Below, piece by piece: positions 28,211 to 37,455 of a stretch of DNA of 64,000 bases (position 1 is its first letter; each line of letters opens with the position of its first letter). Source of the stretch: Fragilariopsis cylindrus CCMP1102. Lineage: Eukaryota > Bacillariophyta > Bacillariophyceae > Bacillariales > Bacillariaceae. The stretch covers positions 1 to 64,000 of the forward strand of contig FMBT01000311.1 of the NCBI GenBank assembly GCA_900095095.1. The letters are read 5' to 3'. The notes under the pieces are model-generated. The model searched no databases. It saw only the letters and a program-made list of their open reading frames with translations, and was not told where the DNA came from. The translations under genes and the position numbers were made by a program.

Positions 28211-30355
28211 TCATTCACCAAAATATTTATCAATGATTTCATCACTATTAGGAATTTTAAATCCAATAGGGTTTGAAAGTTTAGATACCCATTGTTTTAA
28301 AAATATCATATCATTTTCATATTGTGTTATTAATGTACGATGTGGATTTGTTTTTGATTCATATTCTTTTTGTTTCCTTGCGGTGATTTCCTTGTCAGTA
28401 GCAAATATCATGGCCTCGTCTTCATCACCATCATTATCGTAATTATAATTATCTATGATTACTGGTGCCTTGTTAATAACAATAGTGGTATCGTTATTCT
28501 TGTTCTTGCTGTTACTATTCTTGTTGTTGTTATTATTCGGTTTCTTCTTGTTCTTTTTCTTTTTGGAAGCATTAGTAGTAGCAGAAGCAGAAGCAGCAGT
28601 AGATGACAGTGCTGCTGTTGCTGCTGTTGGTCCTGCCGCTGATGGTACTGAATTTCCGCTACGTAACATTTTCAACAAATCTTGACTTGCTGTATTATTG
28701 CTATTAGATGTAGTAAACACAGCAGCAGCAGTAGCAGTAGCATCATTAGCAGCGAATTTATCTTCTTCGTATCCTTCTTCCTCATCAATTGATTTTGCTT
28801 CTTCTACCACATGCCCCCATGGTGATGCACCATGTTGACTAAAGAATGGTTGTAATGCGCCATCATTATCAAGATCACTACCACGACGAACTAATGGTTG
28901 ATAATTTGCAGCAATATTATTATTATTACTATCAGTTCCAGTAACACCAGGTCCACCACTACCACTATCAGTACCATTTGAATTCATAAAACTACCACCA
29001 ACAATATGAAATGAATGTGGATCTAATCGTTCATCACCATTCCCAAACCCTTTTTCAACAAACTCATGTGGATTACCATCATATTCCACAATCCGACCAC
29101 CCATTAGTTTTGAATTTGTATCAAACATTTCCTGTTCTGTCCAACGTGTCGCATCATCCACATTATCCATTAATCCTGCATCTAATAAATTAGATCGTTG
29201 TTTATTATCTTCTTTTATAATGTTTTTCTTTCCTCTAGTAGTAGAAGACTGCCTGTCACGTCCGGATGCTGACTTGTCACGTCCGGTAGATGTAGTTGTA
29301 GACTTGTCCCTGCCACCACCCTTTGGACGAGATTTAGGCCTTGACTGATTTTTACCACCATTATTACCACCACCCTTATTATTATTACGTTGTGTATTTT
29401 TAATCCATTTTTTTAATTTACCAATAAATGGTAATACCGCAAAAGTTTTATATTGTTCTTTGATATCACGTATATCAATCCATTTAATATTATCCACTTC
29501 TTTTCGACAGACTGGTTCAAATGGAAAATCCATCGGAACATTATAACAGACATAATAGGTACGTCGTTTCCCAGATGGTTGTTCGACGTGTGTTAACATA
29601 TTTGATTCCTCGTCATGTAATGGATGTTTCCATGTTATTTTATTCTCACTAGTATCAGAATCAATCCATTCTTTTGTTAAACCAAATAAACAATGTGGAT
29701 CAAATCCCGTTTCTTCATATGTTTCACGTGCGGCAGCATCAATACCAATTTCATTTTGATTTATTTTACCAGCGGGAAATGTCCAGGTATCACTTTTATG
29801 GAATTGACACAATACCACATGTGTATAATCTTTATTTAGTAAGATACATCCATAGGTGGATATTTTACGTTTATAAATGGAAAATTCTTTCCATAATTTT
29901 TGAAAATCATAGGAATTTAATAATGTGCTAAATTCAAATAATACTTTGGAAAATGGTTTTAAATTGGCATATCTTGGCAGTGTACAACTTCCTGGACATT
30001 GTTCTTCTTGTTTATCACAGATCATATCTTCATAATACCACCAGGCTTGTTCTAATTGAAAAAAAATCCGTTCCGAGGTATTTAATTCTTCCGATGGTAA
30101 ATTTAAGATAAATCTTGTATGGAGTTCATCTAATATATCCTGATATTCTTCTTCATTGATTATTTTTTGTGTTTCAATTTTAGCAGCTTCTTCCAAAGCT
30201 TGTGTTTCAAGTAATGCAGCTTCTTCCAAAGCTTGTTTTTCCAGTAATGCAGCTTTTTCTAATGCTTCTTGTTCTGGATTTCTTGATAACATTGCAGCAT
30301 AACTCATTGGAACAATAGGTGGTGGTGGTGGTGGTGGTGGTGGGAAAGCAGACAT
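28211..30355 (-). CDS. DCP2: mRNA decapping enzyme DCP2 (Nudix hydrolase)
   Basis: 714 residues. DCP2 removes the m7GpppN cap, releasing m7GDP and committing mRNA to 5'-3' decay in the cytoplasm, often in P-bodies. Residues about 72-160 form the N-terminal regulatory domain (ELHTRFILNLPSEE, then FFQLEQAWWYYED). The Nudix box spans 196-218 and fits GX5EX7REUXEEXGU exactly, with catalytic E211, E214 and E215. Box B follows (RKEVDNIKWIDI, about 295). Ahead of the fold are a run of nine prolines (residues 5-13) and three Ala/Glu-rich helical repeats (about 28-62). The C-terminal half is Gly/Asn/Ser/Lys-rich disorder, usual for binding decay factors. A transposon lies about 0.4 kb upstream. Confidence 0.96.
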   Translation of the reverse strand: MSAFPPPPPPPPPIVPMSYAAMLSRNPEQEALEKAALLEKQALEEAALLETQALEEAAKIETQKIINEEEYQDILDELHTRFILNLPSEELNTSERIFFQLEQAWWYYEDMICDKQEEQCPGSCTLPRYANLKPFSKVLFEFSTLLNSYDFQKLWKEFSIYKRKISTYGCILLNKDYTHVVLCQFHKSDTWTFPAGKINQNEIGIDAAARETYEETGFDPHCLFGLTKEWIDSDTSENKITWKHPLHDEESNMLTHVEQPSGKRRTYYVCYNVPMDFPFEPVCRKEVDNIKWIDIRDIKEQYKTFAVLPFIGKLKKWIKNTQRNNNKGGGNNGGKNQSRPKSRPKGGGRDKSTTTSTGRDKSASGRDRQSSTTRGKKNIIKEDNKQRSNLLDAGLMDNVDDATRWTEQEMFDTNSKLMGGRIVEYDGNPHEFVEKGFGNGDERLDPHSFHIVGGSFMNSNGTDSGSGGPGVTGTDSNNNNIAANYQPLVRRGSDLDNDGALQPFFSQHGASPWGHVVEEAKSIDEEEGYEEDKFAANDATATAAAVFTTSNSNNTASQDLLKMLRSGNSVPSAAGPTAATAALSSTAASASATTNASKKKKNKKKPNNNNNKNSNSKNKNNDTTIVINKAPVIIDNYNYDNDGDEDEAMIFATDKEITARKQKEYESKTNPHRTLITQYENDMIFLKQWVSKLSNPIGFKIPNSDEIIDKYFGE

Positions 30356-30742
30356 TCTTTATTTACTGCTTGGCTTTGCTTCGATTGACTTGTGGTTAAG
30401 TTAATTCTCTCGGTAGTAAATCTCTTCCAACGCACGTGGGTACTTGTTCACTTATGTTGTTGTTGCTTTTACTTGACTTGACTTGACTTTCGTCTATGTT
30501 CCTTTCTTGCTCTTTGGGAAGCTCTTGTCTTGATTGGGAAACGTTGGCTTTGCTTTTTTTAATGTTGCTTTTGGCTTTTGGCTACAGTATTGTTCTTTAT
30601 CTTTTTTTCAACGCGTCCGAAGAAGTCTCTTTGTTCTCTTTCTCTGGCTTTGCTTCTTGTTGGATTTAGTATAATAACGACAACTTGTTTGTTACCATTG
30701 ATTAGGATTCTTGAAGCCTATCTACAGTGTACAGTATATGTA
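30356..30742 (-). promoter_or_regulatory. DCP2 upstream region, cut by the transposon
   Basis: 387 bp between the DCP2 start and the target-site duplication of the transposon. If the element were absent, DCP2 and the gene at 37456 would be head-to-head across about 970 bp, so their shared promoter spacer has been split. Confidence 0.55.
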
Positions 30743-30750
30743 ACCGTTGA
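30743..30750. repeat. Target-site duplication, left (ACCGTTGA)
   Basis: Eight bases identical and in the same orientation as 36869-36876, immediately outside the inverted repeats. Confidence 0.92.
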
Positions 30751-30803
30751 CAGGGGTAATAAATTTTTTGAGGGGTGCGCCACGCACAAAAATTCTCGCG
30801 GCG

Positions 30804-30877
30804 CATGTGTAGCCAAAAAGTCAAAAGTTGACCTCAGCTGATTTTTTTTCAATCACAATTTACTAGACATTACTAGT
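30804..30877 (+). repeat. Inner terminal inverted repeat, left
   Basis: Begins CATGTGTAGCC, includes AAAGTTGACCTCAGCTG and ends TAGACATTACTAGT. It is nearly identical to the reverse complement of 36692-36765. The distance to the element end is 53 bp here and 103 bp on the right. Confidence 0.92.
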
Positions 30878-31070
30878 TAAAAGGTGAGAAAAAAATAGAA
30901 TTCTTTTGTGAACTTCTTGAGCAATATTGACCCTTACACTAGGTTGATAGACTAATATGGGTGTTCTAAAGACATTGACAATAAGCGTTTTTGCATTTTT
31001 TGGTTGGTTAGGCCTGTACAGGGTGTACTTTCCACAAGCTCGCAAGTGACGAGCATTCGTGTTTTCGTCG

Positions 31071-31151
31071 AAAAAAAATCGTCTGTCCGTCTGTCCTTTT
31101 TTAAAATTCTTGGAAAAAAATCGTCTGTCCCCCTGTCCTTTTTAAAAAAAT
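31071..31151. repeat. Two tandem sub-terminal repeats in the transposon
   Basis: The unit A-run, TCGTCTGTCC, then CTGTCCTTTTTTAAAA occurs twice at a spacing of 42 bp. A related word (GTCTGTCCGTC) occurs in reverse orientation near the right end (about 36825). Such sub-terminal motifs are candidate transposase-binding sites. Confidence 0.65.
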
Positions 31152-31813
31152 TCAAGTCCCACATATTTGAGTTTTGAGTCACCAATCAAAATTGCCTACC
31201 GTTACACCACTTGGTACACCACTTCGAACACCAAACACTAACAAATAAAATGATTTCCCCTTTACAAACAATATTAGCTACTGTATTTAAGATACAAAAA
31301 ACCTAATAATACCTACGGTCTGTCGCCCTTCGGCCCTGTGTGCAAAATAAGACAGCCCGAGAACCCTCTGCTACTTTATACAAGATTTGGTTAGTAGTAA
31401 GTTACCTTCAGTGATTTCTGGGTGTCTACAGAAATTTAATTGTTCATTGGGTGGATTGAGTGTGTTGTAATTAGTCTTTGATTAATTGTTTCACGAACGC
31501 GCTGAAGACCATTTGGCTGTATATAAAATTACAGTTATTTGCCAGTAGGTATCCACCAATTGTAGTTTGGGAGGGGATCGCGATCTTAGACAAGATTGCC
31601 GAGGAATCAGATTGCAACTAATTTGGGAGTTGTCCTAGGTAAATTTAAAACATAGTCGCGTGCGACAGTTATTCCTAGGGAGTCGAACAAATCTGACCGG
31701 TGCCAACCCCCGAGATCAAGCTACAAAGTAACAATTAACCGTACGAGCGTTTGTTCTCTCCCTCATTTGAGAGCTTTAATACACTGCCTTACCGTACATG
31801 CACATAACTTACA

Positions 31814-34800
31814 ATGGAAATGGAGTCTCAACAAGAATTTTCTAGTGATCATCGTGATTCACTATTCATTGCAACAATGGAGTGTCTAAAAACAAGTGAA
31901 GAAGAACTAAAGCCATCTGCAACTCCAAAAACAGTACCATCACGTGCTTACGCTTGCATTTGTGATTGGGAAGATTGCCGCTCAATTCAAGAACAGTGTC
32001 ATACCCATCTTACAAAAGATCATGTCTGGAACAAAGCACCTTATCGTTTTCATTTATCAAAACCTACAGATAAAAGAGATGTACAAATCAAATCACTTGC
32101 CTTCAGAGCTGCTGTTTTCCATAATTTGAAAACAGCTCAAACCAAACAGATTAAATGCAAAAACACATTCCGTATTGCATACCATCACTTTTCAATACCT
32201 TTGTTAGAAAACAACACTTATCGAACCACATTGCTGAGCGGGCAAGATGCGCGTGACTTGGAGAAAGATACAAGGTTAAAATCTACAGGGTATACAGATA
32301 AGTCAAGTACTGTGGCTACACTACTAAGATCAATACCTGAATCTGTATTAACTTTGTCAGAGGAAGAGAAAGAACAGTACAGTAGAAAATATGTGCAAGT
32401 GCCACTAGTTACTATAACTCAGGTTATTGAAGAATTGGAATCCTACCACACCCCTCGTGGTGTTAGAATGAAAGATGATATTGCTATTACACCCAGGAAA
32501 TTGGATGCATCTGATAGTAGAAAACGAAAACCAATGACATTGGGTGGACTGTCAACTAAAAGACAGAAAATACAGCAGGAACCTTGTGATATCTACAAGA
32601 GTAATGAATCAATTTATGAAGGTCTCATATCCGAGTATGACAAATCCAAGAAGTCCTCATCACCCACTGAATTTCAAGATTCTGAATCTGTACAACGTGC
32701 AGTAAATGACATCTCATTTCTGGCTAGAGCACATGAGGATTCTCCCAGTTCATTTGAACTAGAGGAAGGTAAAATATTCCATACCTGCCTTTCCTATCCT
32801 CAACCTGAAAGCTGTGAAGGCTTCAAAATTTTATCATTACACACTGATAGAGTTGAATGTGATACATGCAAAAAGAACACACGTTACAAACAGCGTCACG
32901 AACAAAGAAAGGATGTTGATTCTGGTAACAGAGAAGCTCATAGCTCAAGAGTCCGAATTGGATATATGTCACCAGAAGGAAAAGATAGACGTGTGCAAAA
33001 TGTGATAACAAAAAAGAAAAATCAGCAGAAACAAATCAAGAGATTACAATTGAAATTAAAGCCACCAGAAGATAAGGAGATGGTTGTCATAAACAGTGAT
33101 GAGGTCAAAAGTGTATTAAAGGAAGCCTTTGATCATATCTTACTTAAAAAGGACAGGGTTCAGCTTAAACAATTAATAGTAAAAACTTTGCTTGAATCTG
33201 AACTAGATGATGGAAAGAAAAACAACATGGAGCCACAGGAAGTAGATATGTTTGCTACTAGAGTTTGTACACTCCTGGAAGCCGAGTCCAAAAAGCTATC
33301 TGGTGACGACAAACAAGTACGATATGATTTCCGTATCAAGCGTCTTGCATTGTCACATTTCCTTGAATTTGGTATATCTGGTTACCAAAGATTAAGAGAC
33401 AGCTCACTTGAGATTCTTCCAAGTCAAAGAACCAATGAGCGTGAATTTGCTCACTTGAAGGGCGGTGAAGGAGCACATGCTGCTGTATTCTGTTCTCAAT
33501 TTATTGATACAATTAAAGCAGGCAAGGAAGCTGGAAAACCATCATCTGATGCAGAAGCCGTGGTGCAACTAATATTTGATGAACTAAAAGTGAAATGTGG
33601 AGTAATGTACAATCCAAGTACAGGTAAAGAATCTGGATTTACAGCAAGTAAAAATGGCACTAGTATGTGTTTTGCAGAGGAGATATTAGATGTAGCAAGT
33701 GCAAGCCTGAATGAAGAAGCAGAAACCAATCCAGAAGATCAGGATTCCACCAATCCAGAAGAAGATAAGGAGGATAGAGGTACATATGTTGGAGCTGCAA
33801 CATTTGCCAATGTTTTCAGGTTAAGAACTTGCTTCAATCAAACATGGAATGTTGCTTATTTTTTCAACAGTGGCAGCTTGAGTGGGGATGATATTGTAAA
33901 ACAGTTACTGATGGTTATTACAGCCTGTGAATTGGTTGGTTTGATAGTCAAGTTGTTGATGTCTGATGCAGGTGGAGGCAACACTCGCGCCCTAGCATTA
34001 CTCACCGGAAACAAATGCAACAATTTGAAACCAGGAAAACCAAAACTAAAAAGTCTTAGGTTTGTCAATCCTTTGAGCCCGTCCAGATATATTTGGGATT
34101 CTCTTTGTTCGGTACATGGCTTGAAGAACCACAAGAATATGGCTTGTAACAAAGACTTAGTGTATAAAGATAAAACATTATCTTGGAATGTCATCATTAA
34201 GCTGTTCTATCATCTGAAGGAAAACTTTGAAAACTCAGGGAATGTGCATCAAGTGCGGCATATGAGATACTGTGTTGCTTTTCCAGATCAATTTACAAAG
34301 CAGAATGTCAGCGATGCAAAACAACCATTTGAAGAAGCAACAATTGCATTCCAATGTCAATGGCTGGCAAACAGAATGAACTGTTCAAGTGATTTTTTTG
34401 ATAATGTACTAGAGGAGTATAGAATTAAGGATGGTTATTCTGATGAAATTCTGAAGGCGAAAGTTGAGTTGTTGAAAATTCACGCATCAACTCTTACTGA
34501 GAACAAGAAAGAATTTGAGGATGAATTAGCCTTCCTTGAATTTTCTGTTATGATGCATTTCATTTTCATTGCACGTCAACTCAATAAAAATGCAAGACTT
34601 GTTTTAACTGAAGAATGTAGAAAGCGTGACAGTGTGAATGGAGGAATTATTCTCTCACTGAATATCGATAAGGAAATGGAAAGAATGGAAGAGTGTATTA
34701 AGTACTTTGACATATGGAGACTGTGGAGCAAAGCTCAAAAAAACCATCTTGAGAATTTTGTTGGAGTAACGAAATGGAGTCAACTATGTGTTTCAAGTAT

Positions 34801-35602
34801 CACTTTGCGTAACCTTAAATTATCTCTGTTTGGTTTTCTAAACTACGCCAAGGATGTTCTGGAGAATTACCCTGCATTGAAGTTTGTTCCTTATCTTCAC
34901 AACAATTCAAGTACACTCGAGTCCCAAAATTCTTACTTTAGGGCTACTGGAACAGATACTTCATTGTTACTACCCAAAGGTCTTGTTGCCAGCAATATTA
35001 AACAGACAACCAAATTGATATCTTCTACATCCTATTCAAGAGAAGATAGTACAGTAGAGAAAAACTTGTTCACATCTAACTTTGATTTAACACTTGGTTC
35101 TAGAGTTAGAGAAGACTGGATACAAGATTTAATTCAAAGAAGAGGAGCAAATGAAAGAATTGATGATACCTCAAGTGGTAATAGAGTCCATATGTTACCA
35201 GAAAGCATAGAAAAAACTGCAAAAATGAAGGCTCTCATAAATTGTATTGGAGATTGTGAGAGTTGTAACAGTTATTCTTCCACATTACTGCAGATTCAAG
35301 GGTTCAAGGACTTTGCAAAAGCATCTCATCATACTGAAGCTTGTAAGAAATGGTTTGAAAATATTATCTTAGGAGAAGATGAAAAGAACTTCAATAGTAT
35401 CTGTCAACAAGTGAATATGAGGTTGCTAAAGTTCCTTATAAAAACTGCAGAGGAAAGAAAGTCCACAAAGACAGATAACAGTCTTAGAATGGTTTCATTC
35501 CAGATAAAGTTGATAAATATGTTACAAGATCCATTACTTGATGGAATAATACTAGGTACTGTAAATGAACATGAAAGAAAGTGCATTGTATATCAGTTAT
35601 AG
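31814..35602 (+). CDS. P-element/THAP9-like transposase
   Basis: 1262 residues, one exon, first ATG. It would cut and paste the element in the nucleus. An N-terminal C/H-rich region (CICDWEDC...PYRFHLSKPTDKRD...IAYHHF, about 44-125) resembles a divergent THAP zinc finger, the DNA-binding domain of this superfamily. The segment RIKRLALSHFLEFGISGYQRLRD...LPSQRTNERE (about 510-545) matches the typical lead-in to the catalytic core. Candidate acidic residues are D589 (LIFDELKVKCGVMYN), D718 (LLMSDAGGGN) and E1036 (STLESQNSYF). Between them is the expected insertion with NPLSPSRYIWDSLCSVHGLKNHKN. Drosophila P transposase and human THAP9 are shorter; the extra length lies mainly at the N-terminus. 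Confidence 0.9.
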   Translation: MEMESQQEFSSDHRDSLFIATMECLKTSEEELKPSATPKTVPSRAYACICDWEDCRSIQEQCHTHLTKDHVWNKAPYRFHLSKPTDKRDVQIKSLAFRAAVFHNLKTAQTKQIKCKNTFRIAYHHFSIPLLENNTYRTTLLSGQDARDLEKDTRLKSTGYTDKSSTVATLLRSIPESVLTLSEEEKEQYSRKYVQVPLVTITQVIEELESYHTPRGVRMKDDIAITPRKLDASDSRKRKPMTLGGLSTKRQKIQQEPCDIYKSNESIYEGLISEYDKSKKSSSPTEFQDSESVQRAVNDISFLARAHEDSPSSFELEEGKIFHTCLSYPQPESCEGFKILSLHTDRVECDTCKKNTRYKQRHEQRKDVDSGNREAHSSRVRIGYMSPEGKDRRVQNVITKKKNQQKQIKRLQLKLKPPEDKEMVVINSDEVKSVLKEAFDHILLKKDRVQLKQLIVKTLLESELDDGKKNNMEPQEVDMFATRVCTLLEAESKKLSGDDKQVRYDFRIKRLALSHFLEFGISGYQRLRDSSLEILPSQRTNEREFAHLKGGEGAHAAVFCSQFIDTIKAGKEAGKPSSDAEAVVQLIFDELKVKCGVMYNPSTGKESGFTASKNGTSMCFAEEILDVASASLNEEAETNPEDQDSTNPEEDKEDRGTYVGAATFANVFRLRTCFNQTWNVAYFFNSGSLSGDDIVKQLLMVITACELVGLIVKLLMSDAGGGNTRALALLTGNKCNNLKPGKPKLKSLRFVNPLSPSRYIWDSLCSVHGLKNHKNMACNKDLVYKDKTLSWNVIIKLFYHLKENFENSGNVHQVRHMRYCVAFPDQFTKQNVSDAKQPFEEATIAFQCQWLANRMNCSSDFFDNVLEEYRIKDGYSDEILKAKVELLKIHASTLTENKKEFEDELAFLEFSVMMHFIFIARQLNKNARLVLTEECRKRDSVNGGIILSLNIDKEMERMEECIKYFDIWRLWSKAQKNHLENFVGVTKWSQLCVSSITLRNLKLSLFGFLNYAKDVLENYPALKFVPYLHNNSSTLESQNSYFRATGTDTSLLLPKGLVASNIKQTTKLISSTSYSREDSTVEKNLFTSNFDLTLGSRVREDWIQDLIQRRGANERIDDTSSGNRVHMLPESIEKTAKMKALINCIGDCESCNSYSSTLLQIQGFKDFAKASHHTEACKKWFENIILGEDEKNFNSICQQVNMRLLKFLIKTAEERKSTKTDNSLRMVSFQIKLINMLQDPLLDGIILGTVNEHERKCIVYQL

Positions 35603-35619
35603 TAATTCTGAATGAAGAA

Positions 35620-36369
35620 ATGGAAAGAAAGCAAAGGAGGGGGTTAATCAGGATGGCAGAAGTAAGGAAAGAAGAAGAAGGAGGAAAAGAAAAACCACTT
35701 CACGTCAGAGATGTAAATTTGATGTTTGGTTGGGCCATTTTTCATTTGAGATTGATAAAAATACGAAAGAAGCGTGAAGAGACTGTGGCCAATGAGAAGA
35801 CAGAAAAATTACAAGATGAGATTGATTTCCTCTCCAACATGAGGATGTATGCAGAAGAGGCACTTCTATCAGAAAGTTATCTTGATAAATGTTATGATAG
35901 TTTTCTCAGATCATCAAATAGGGGATTCATGACTCTTGTATCAGAAGAATACTTTGATTTCGGAGTTGAACTAATGAAGAAGGTATCCTCCTCAATTACT
36001 GTAGAGAAGTTACAGAATGATCTAGATGTTACGGCACCTGCAAAGGAAGCAATACTAGAAGACAATGGACTGATAACAAAATTCATAGAATGTAGCAGGG
36101 AAAACAAATGTTTAGAAGAGGTGGAGAAGAAAAAATTATACAATGAGTTGGTAGAAAAAGTTGTGAATGCCAGATTCTGTGAGGAGTTCCGTGCGTACAG
36201 GGCAGAATTTACAGCTAGAGGAAGCGAAAATAAGCAAAACAATTTTACTTTACGGCAAACTTTGGATTCATATGCCCGTAAAAGACAAGCAAGTACGGAT
36301 AAGAATAAAAAAAGAGGAGCCAAAAAAAGTGGCGCAAAAAAAGATAGCAGCCAAAAAAAGAAGAAGTAG
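35620..36369 (+). CDS. Second ORF of the P-type transposon, unknown
   Basis: 249 residues from the first ATG, 17 bp after the transposase stop and in another frame. It is charged and mostly helical, with a Lys/Gln-rich C-terminus (KKRGAKKSGAKKDSSQKKKK) that could bind nucleic acid or direct nuclear import. No family was recognised. Because the two frames sit so close, it may be a separate accessory protein, a downstream exon joined by splicing near the transposase 3' end, or a partly decayed C-terminus. Length and open frame argue that it is or was translated. Confidence 0.6.
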   Translation: MERKQRRGLIRMAEVRKEEEGGKEKPLHVRDVNLMFGWAIFHLRLIKIRKKREETVANEKTEKLQDEIDFLSNMRMYAEEALLSESYLDKCYDSFLRSSNRGFMTLVSEEYFDFGVELMKKVSSSITVEKLQNDLDVTAPAKEAILEDNGLITKFIECSRENKCLEEVEKKKLYNELVEKVVNARFCEEFRAYRAEFTARGSENKQNNFTLRQTLDSYARKRQASTDKNKKRGAKKSGAKKDSSQKKKK

Positions 36370-36691
36370 TAGTAGAAAAATTAATCATATTATAATATAA
36401 TCATATTCTATTAACTTTCAAACTGTATAACAACTTACTTAGTAGTAGTAGTAGTTGTAGTAGACTTGCAGTGGTAGTTTACTGTTAGTATAGTAAGTAG
36501 GAAGTCAATATGTACTAATTGAGAGATGACATGTTTTTCTGTTGAAAATAATTATATATTATGCTTGTATTCAACAGAAATGGTTAATATATTCCTACTC
36601 CTGGTTAAAAATGGGTCTAGAAAATACATTTAAATTTTAATTTATAATGAATACTTTGTAAGTTGCATGCTGTTGAAAGTACTATAGTTTT

Positions 36692-36765
36692 ACTAGTAAT
36701 GTCTAGTAAATTGTGACTGAAAAAAAATCAGCTGAGGTCAACTTTTCAATTTTTGGCTACACATG
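36692..36765 (-). repeat. Inner terminal inverted repeat, right
   Basis: Reverse complement partner of 30804-30877. The remaining 103 bp to the right end include about 50 bp, with an AT-rich stretch followed by CGCGCGCGTGCGG-like sequence, that has no counterpart at the left end. Confidence 0.92.
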
Positions 36766-36868
36766 GGGTTTTTGAAAAAAATAATATTTTCAATTTTGCC
36801 TGATTTTATCGCGCGCGTGCGGACGACGGACAGACGTCGTGTCGCACCCCTCTTTTTTATGACCCCTG

Positions 36869-36876
36869 ACCGTTGA
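36869..36876. repeat. Target-site duplication, right (ACCGTTGA)
   Basis: Exact direct copy of 30743-30750. Confidence 0.92.
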
Positions 36877-37455
36877 CATCTATACAGCAAATTATGATGC
36901 ACGCCTTTCAATCGCTTTAAGTGAAGAATACATACGGTACGGAGACGGGCAGACGAGTAGAACAAACAGAACAGAGTTCTTTTTTCCTTCGAGGAAGGAA
37001 GGGGAGGGGGATTCATTAAAAGCGGGGGAGAAAGTTTGTAAATGTACCACTTCGCGCGATGAACCTTTTGCACATAAACACGGTAGCTGATATACACCTA
37101 CTTTTACACCTACTGTAGTCGTGAAACGCAAGTCTTGCTAACACAAAATTTTGTCAAGCTTTTTTAGGATTTTCGATACACAGATCCGTTAAAATGTGAT
37201 TGGATTTGACATTATTATTTATTTGAACTGCGAAAGAGAAGAATCAAAGAAAGTCATCATGCATCTATAGCTAGGGTAATCTTCTTCTTATCATTACTAC
37301 TGTAGACTAAGATGAAAAATCATACATTTGGCTTGGTACTATAATATATTCACACATTGAAAATGAAATAAAGGAAGGCACTCATCCAATCTTTTTCTCA
37401 TCGATCGTTGTTGCTACTCGTAAACTAAATCTGAACAATCATCATACTAGATTTG
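36877..37455 (+). promoter_or_regulatory. Upstream region of the gene at 37456
   Basis: 579 bp between the transposon and the next gene. No RNA gene or further repeat was recognised. It was presumably part of the DCP2-side divergent spacer before insertion. Confidence 0.5.

Larger units (their letters stand above)
30751..36868 (+). mobile_element. P-superfamily (THAP9-like) DNA transposon, 6.1 kb, looks whole
   Basis: 6118 bp bounded by an exact 8-bp duplication (ACCGTTGA). The ends are inverted: the left begins CAGGGGTAATAAA and the right, reversed, CAGGGGTCATAAA, both followed by GAGGGGTGCG. A longer inner inverted block of 74 bp matches closely (30804-30877 against 36692-36765). It encodes a transposase (31814-35602) and a second ORF (35620-36369). 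The sequence between the left inverted repeat and the transposase (30878-31813) is non-coding and probably holds the promoter. Eight-base duplications are known for the P and hAT superfamilies; the protein decides for P. The exact duplication and open ORFs suggest a fairly recent insertion. Confidence 0.92.

Noticed and set aside
35581-35619. Overlap of transposon ORF 2 with the transposase
   Set aside because: The upstream codons lack an ATG; the first ATG is at 35620, after the transposase stop.
30751-36868. hAT assignment from the CAGGG end and 8-bp duplication
   Set aside because: The transposase follows the P/THAP9 order of motifs and lacks the hAT C-terminal dimerisation block.
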